A DNA stretch of 39,089 nt, from IMG/VR virus record IMGVR_UViG_3300031576_000161, positions 1 through 39,089 of that record, one strand, 5' to 3'. A model generated the notes under the pieces. That model saw nothing but the letters and a program-made list of their open reading frames with translations, was not told the DNA's origin and ran no database searches. The DNA comes from a virus. The translations under genes and the position numbers were made by a program. This document shows, in pieces, positions 38,852 to 39,089 of the stretch (position 1 is the first letter of the stretch; each line of letters starts with the position of its first letter).

Positions 38852-39089
38852 TTGTCTCTCCCCTCGGCCTTGGTGATGGCGGCGGTTAACATACGATAGG
38901 CCCTGTCACCTGTTGAGCTCGGCTCCAACAGGGCTAAATACCTTTCGGCCGCTTTCGCCGCATCAAGCAGTTCCGGCGCGGCGGCGATCAGTTTGGCGTT
39001 AGCCTCAACATTTCCTCCAATGCCATCTTGCGCATAGACAACTACCTCCCAGCAGCCCGCAACGATGGCCGGACCGGTTTTAGTTTGTA
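38848..39089 (-). CDS. HTPGPW-type small phage protein, C-terminal part (crosses the junction)
   Basis: This is the remainder of the gene starting at 157; bases 38979-39089 repeat 1-111. From the junction it reads LIAAAPELLDAAKAAERYLA and ends ITKAEGRDK before the TGA at 38848. The joined reading frame is uninterrupted at 288 bp, which argues that the genome is circular or circularly permuted. See the left-end entry for function. Confidence 0.9.
   Translation of the reverse strand, partial: QTKTGPAIVAGCWEVVVYAQDGIGGNVEANAKLIAAAPELLDAAKAAERYLALLEPSSTGDRAYRMLTAAITKAEGRDK
38979..39089. repeat. terminal direct repeat, right copy
   Basis: This is an exact 111-bp copy of bases 1-111. Confidence 0.95.

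Noticed and set aside
1-39089. tRNA genes, CRISPR arrays, insertion sequences, reverse transcriptase or tyrosine/large serine integrase
   Set aside because: No acceptable cloverleaf, regular spacer array, transposase, RT motif or integrase motif was seen by reading both strands. Weak tRNA-like folds could be missed by eye.

Overview
The window is one complete, circularly closed genome of a tailed bacteriophage with a probable podovirus-type short tail. The last 111 bases repeat the first 111 exactly. A leftward gene (an HTPGPW-type small phage protein, 95 codons) is intact only when the two ends are joined, giving a unit genome of 38,978 bp. The virion gene set is small terminase, large terminase, portal, scaffold, capsid, connector, a large tail protein and a large internal-virion-like protein. 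No major tail tube, sheath or recognisable tape measure is visible, which is the basis for the short-tail call. No integrase of the tyrosine or large serine type and no tRNA gene was seen. The host cannot be named. A predicted lipoprotein, several Sec-type signal peptides and an O-antigen-cap-like methyltransferase/kinase favour a didermic (Gram-negative-type) bacterium; this is inference.

Layout. (1) 158-1142 is a 985-bp gene-free control region. It holds a strong leftward promoter, operator-like repeats, a GC-only inverted repeat enclosing four tandem hairpins, and a cluster of TGTAAC iterons beside an AT-rich ATT run, which is the likely replication origin. (2) 1143-3791, leftward: prim-pol/helicase plus two Cys-rich microproteins, behind a sigma70-type promoter and an interlocked (pseudoknot-capable) RNA leader. 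(3) 4022-32903, rightward late operon: a promoter, a short leaderless-looking gene, an intrinsic terminator placed just before the first structural gene (so late expression probably needs read-through), secreted or fibre-like proteins, terminase, repeat-rich fibre, two glycan genes, portal, scaffold, a capsid gene split by a group I intron with an HNH ORF, capsid accessory proteins, a four-gene glycosyltransferase/methyltransferase/kinase block, connector, tail proteins, an internal virion protein and a lysis cassette. (4) 32845-35238, leftward: SSB-like protein, RecB-type nuclease, resolvase-like nuclease and Cys-pair microproteins, behind its own promoter. (5) 35394 to 38851 and across the junction to 157, leftward early operon: about 19 very small, mostly overlapping genes including a small serine recombinase and a Cro/C1-type regulator.

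The most unusual points are the following. The group I intron core is co-encoded with its HNH ORF and carries a compensated P7 pairing. A WbdD-like methyltransferase-kinase fusion sits among phage glycosyltransferases. Sec signal peptides begin four predicted virion or fibre proteins. The prim-pol operon has a pseudoknot-like leader that starts at the predicted transcription start. The origin shows iterons phased at one helical turn, and next to it lies a candidate structured RNA. About fifteen zinc-ribbon-like microproteins are scattered through all operons.
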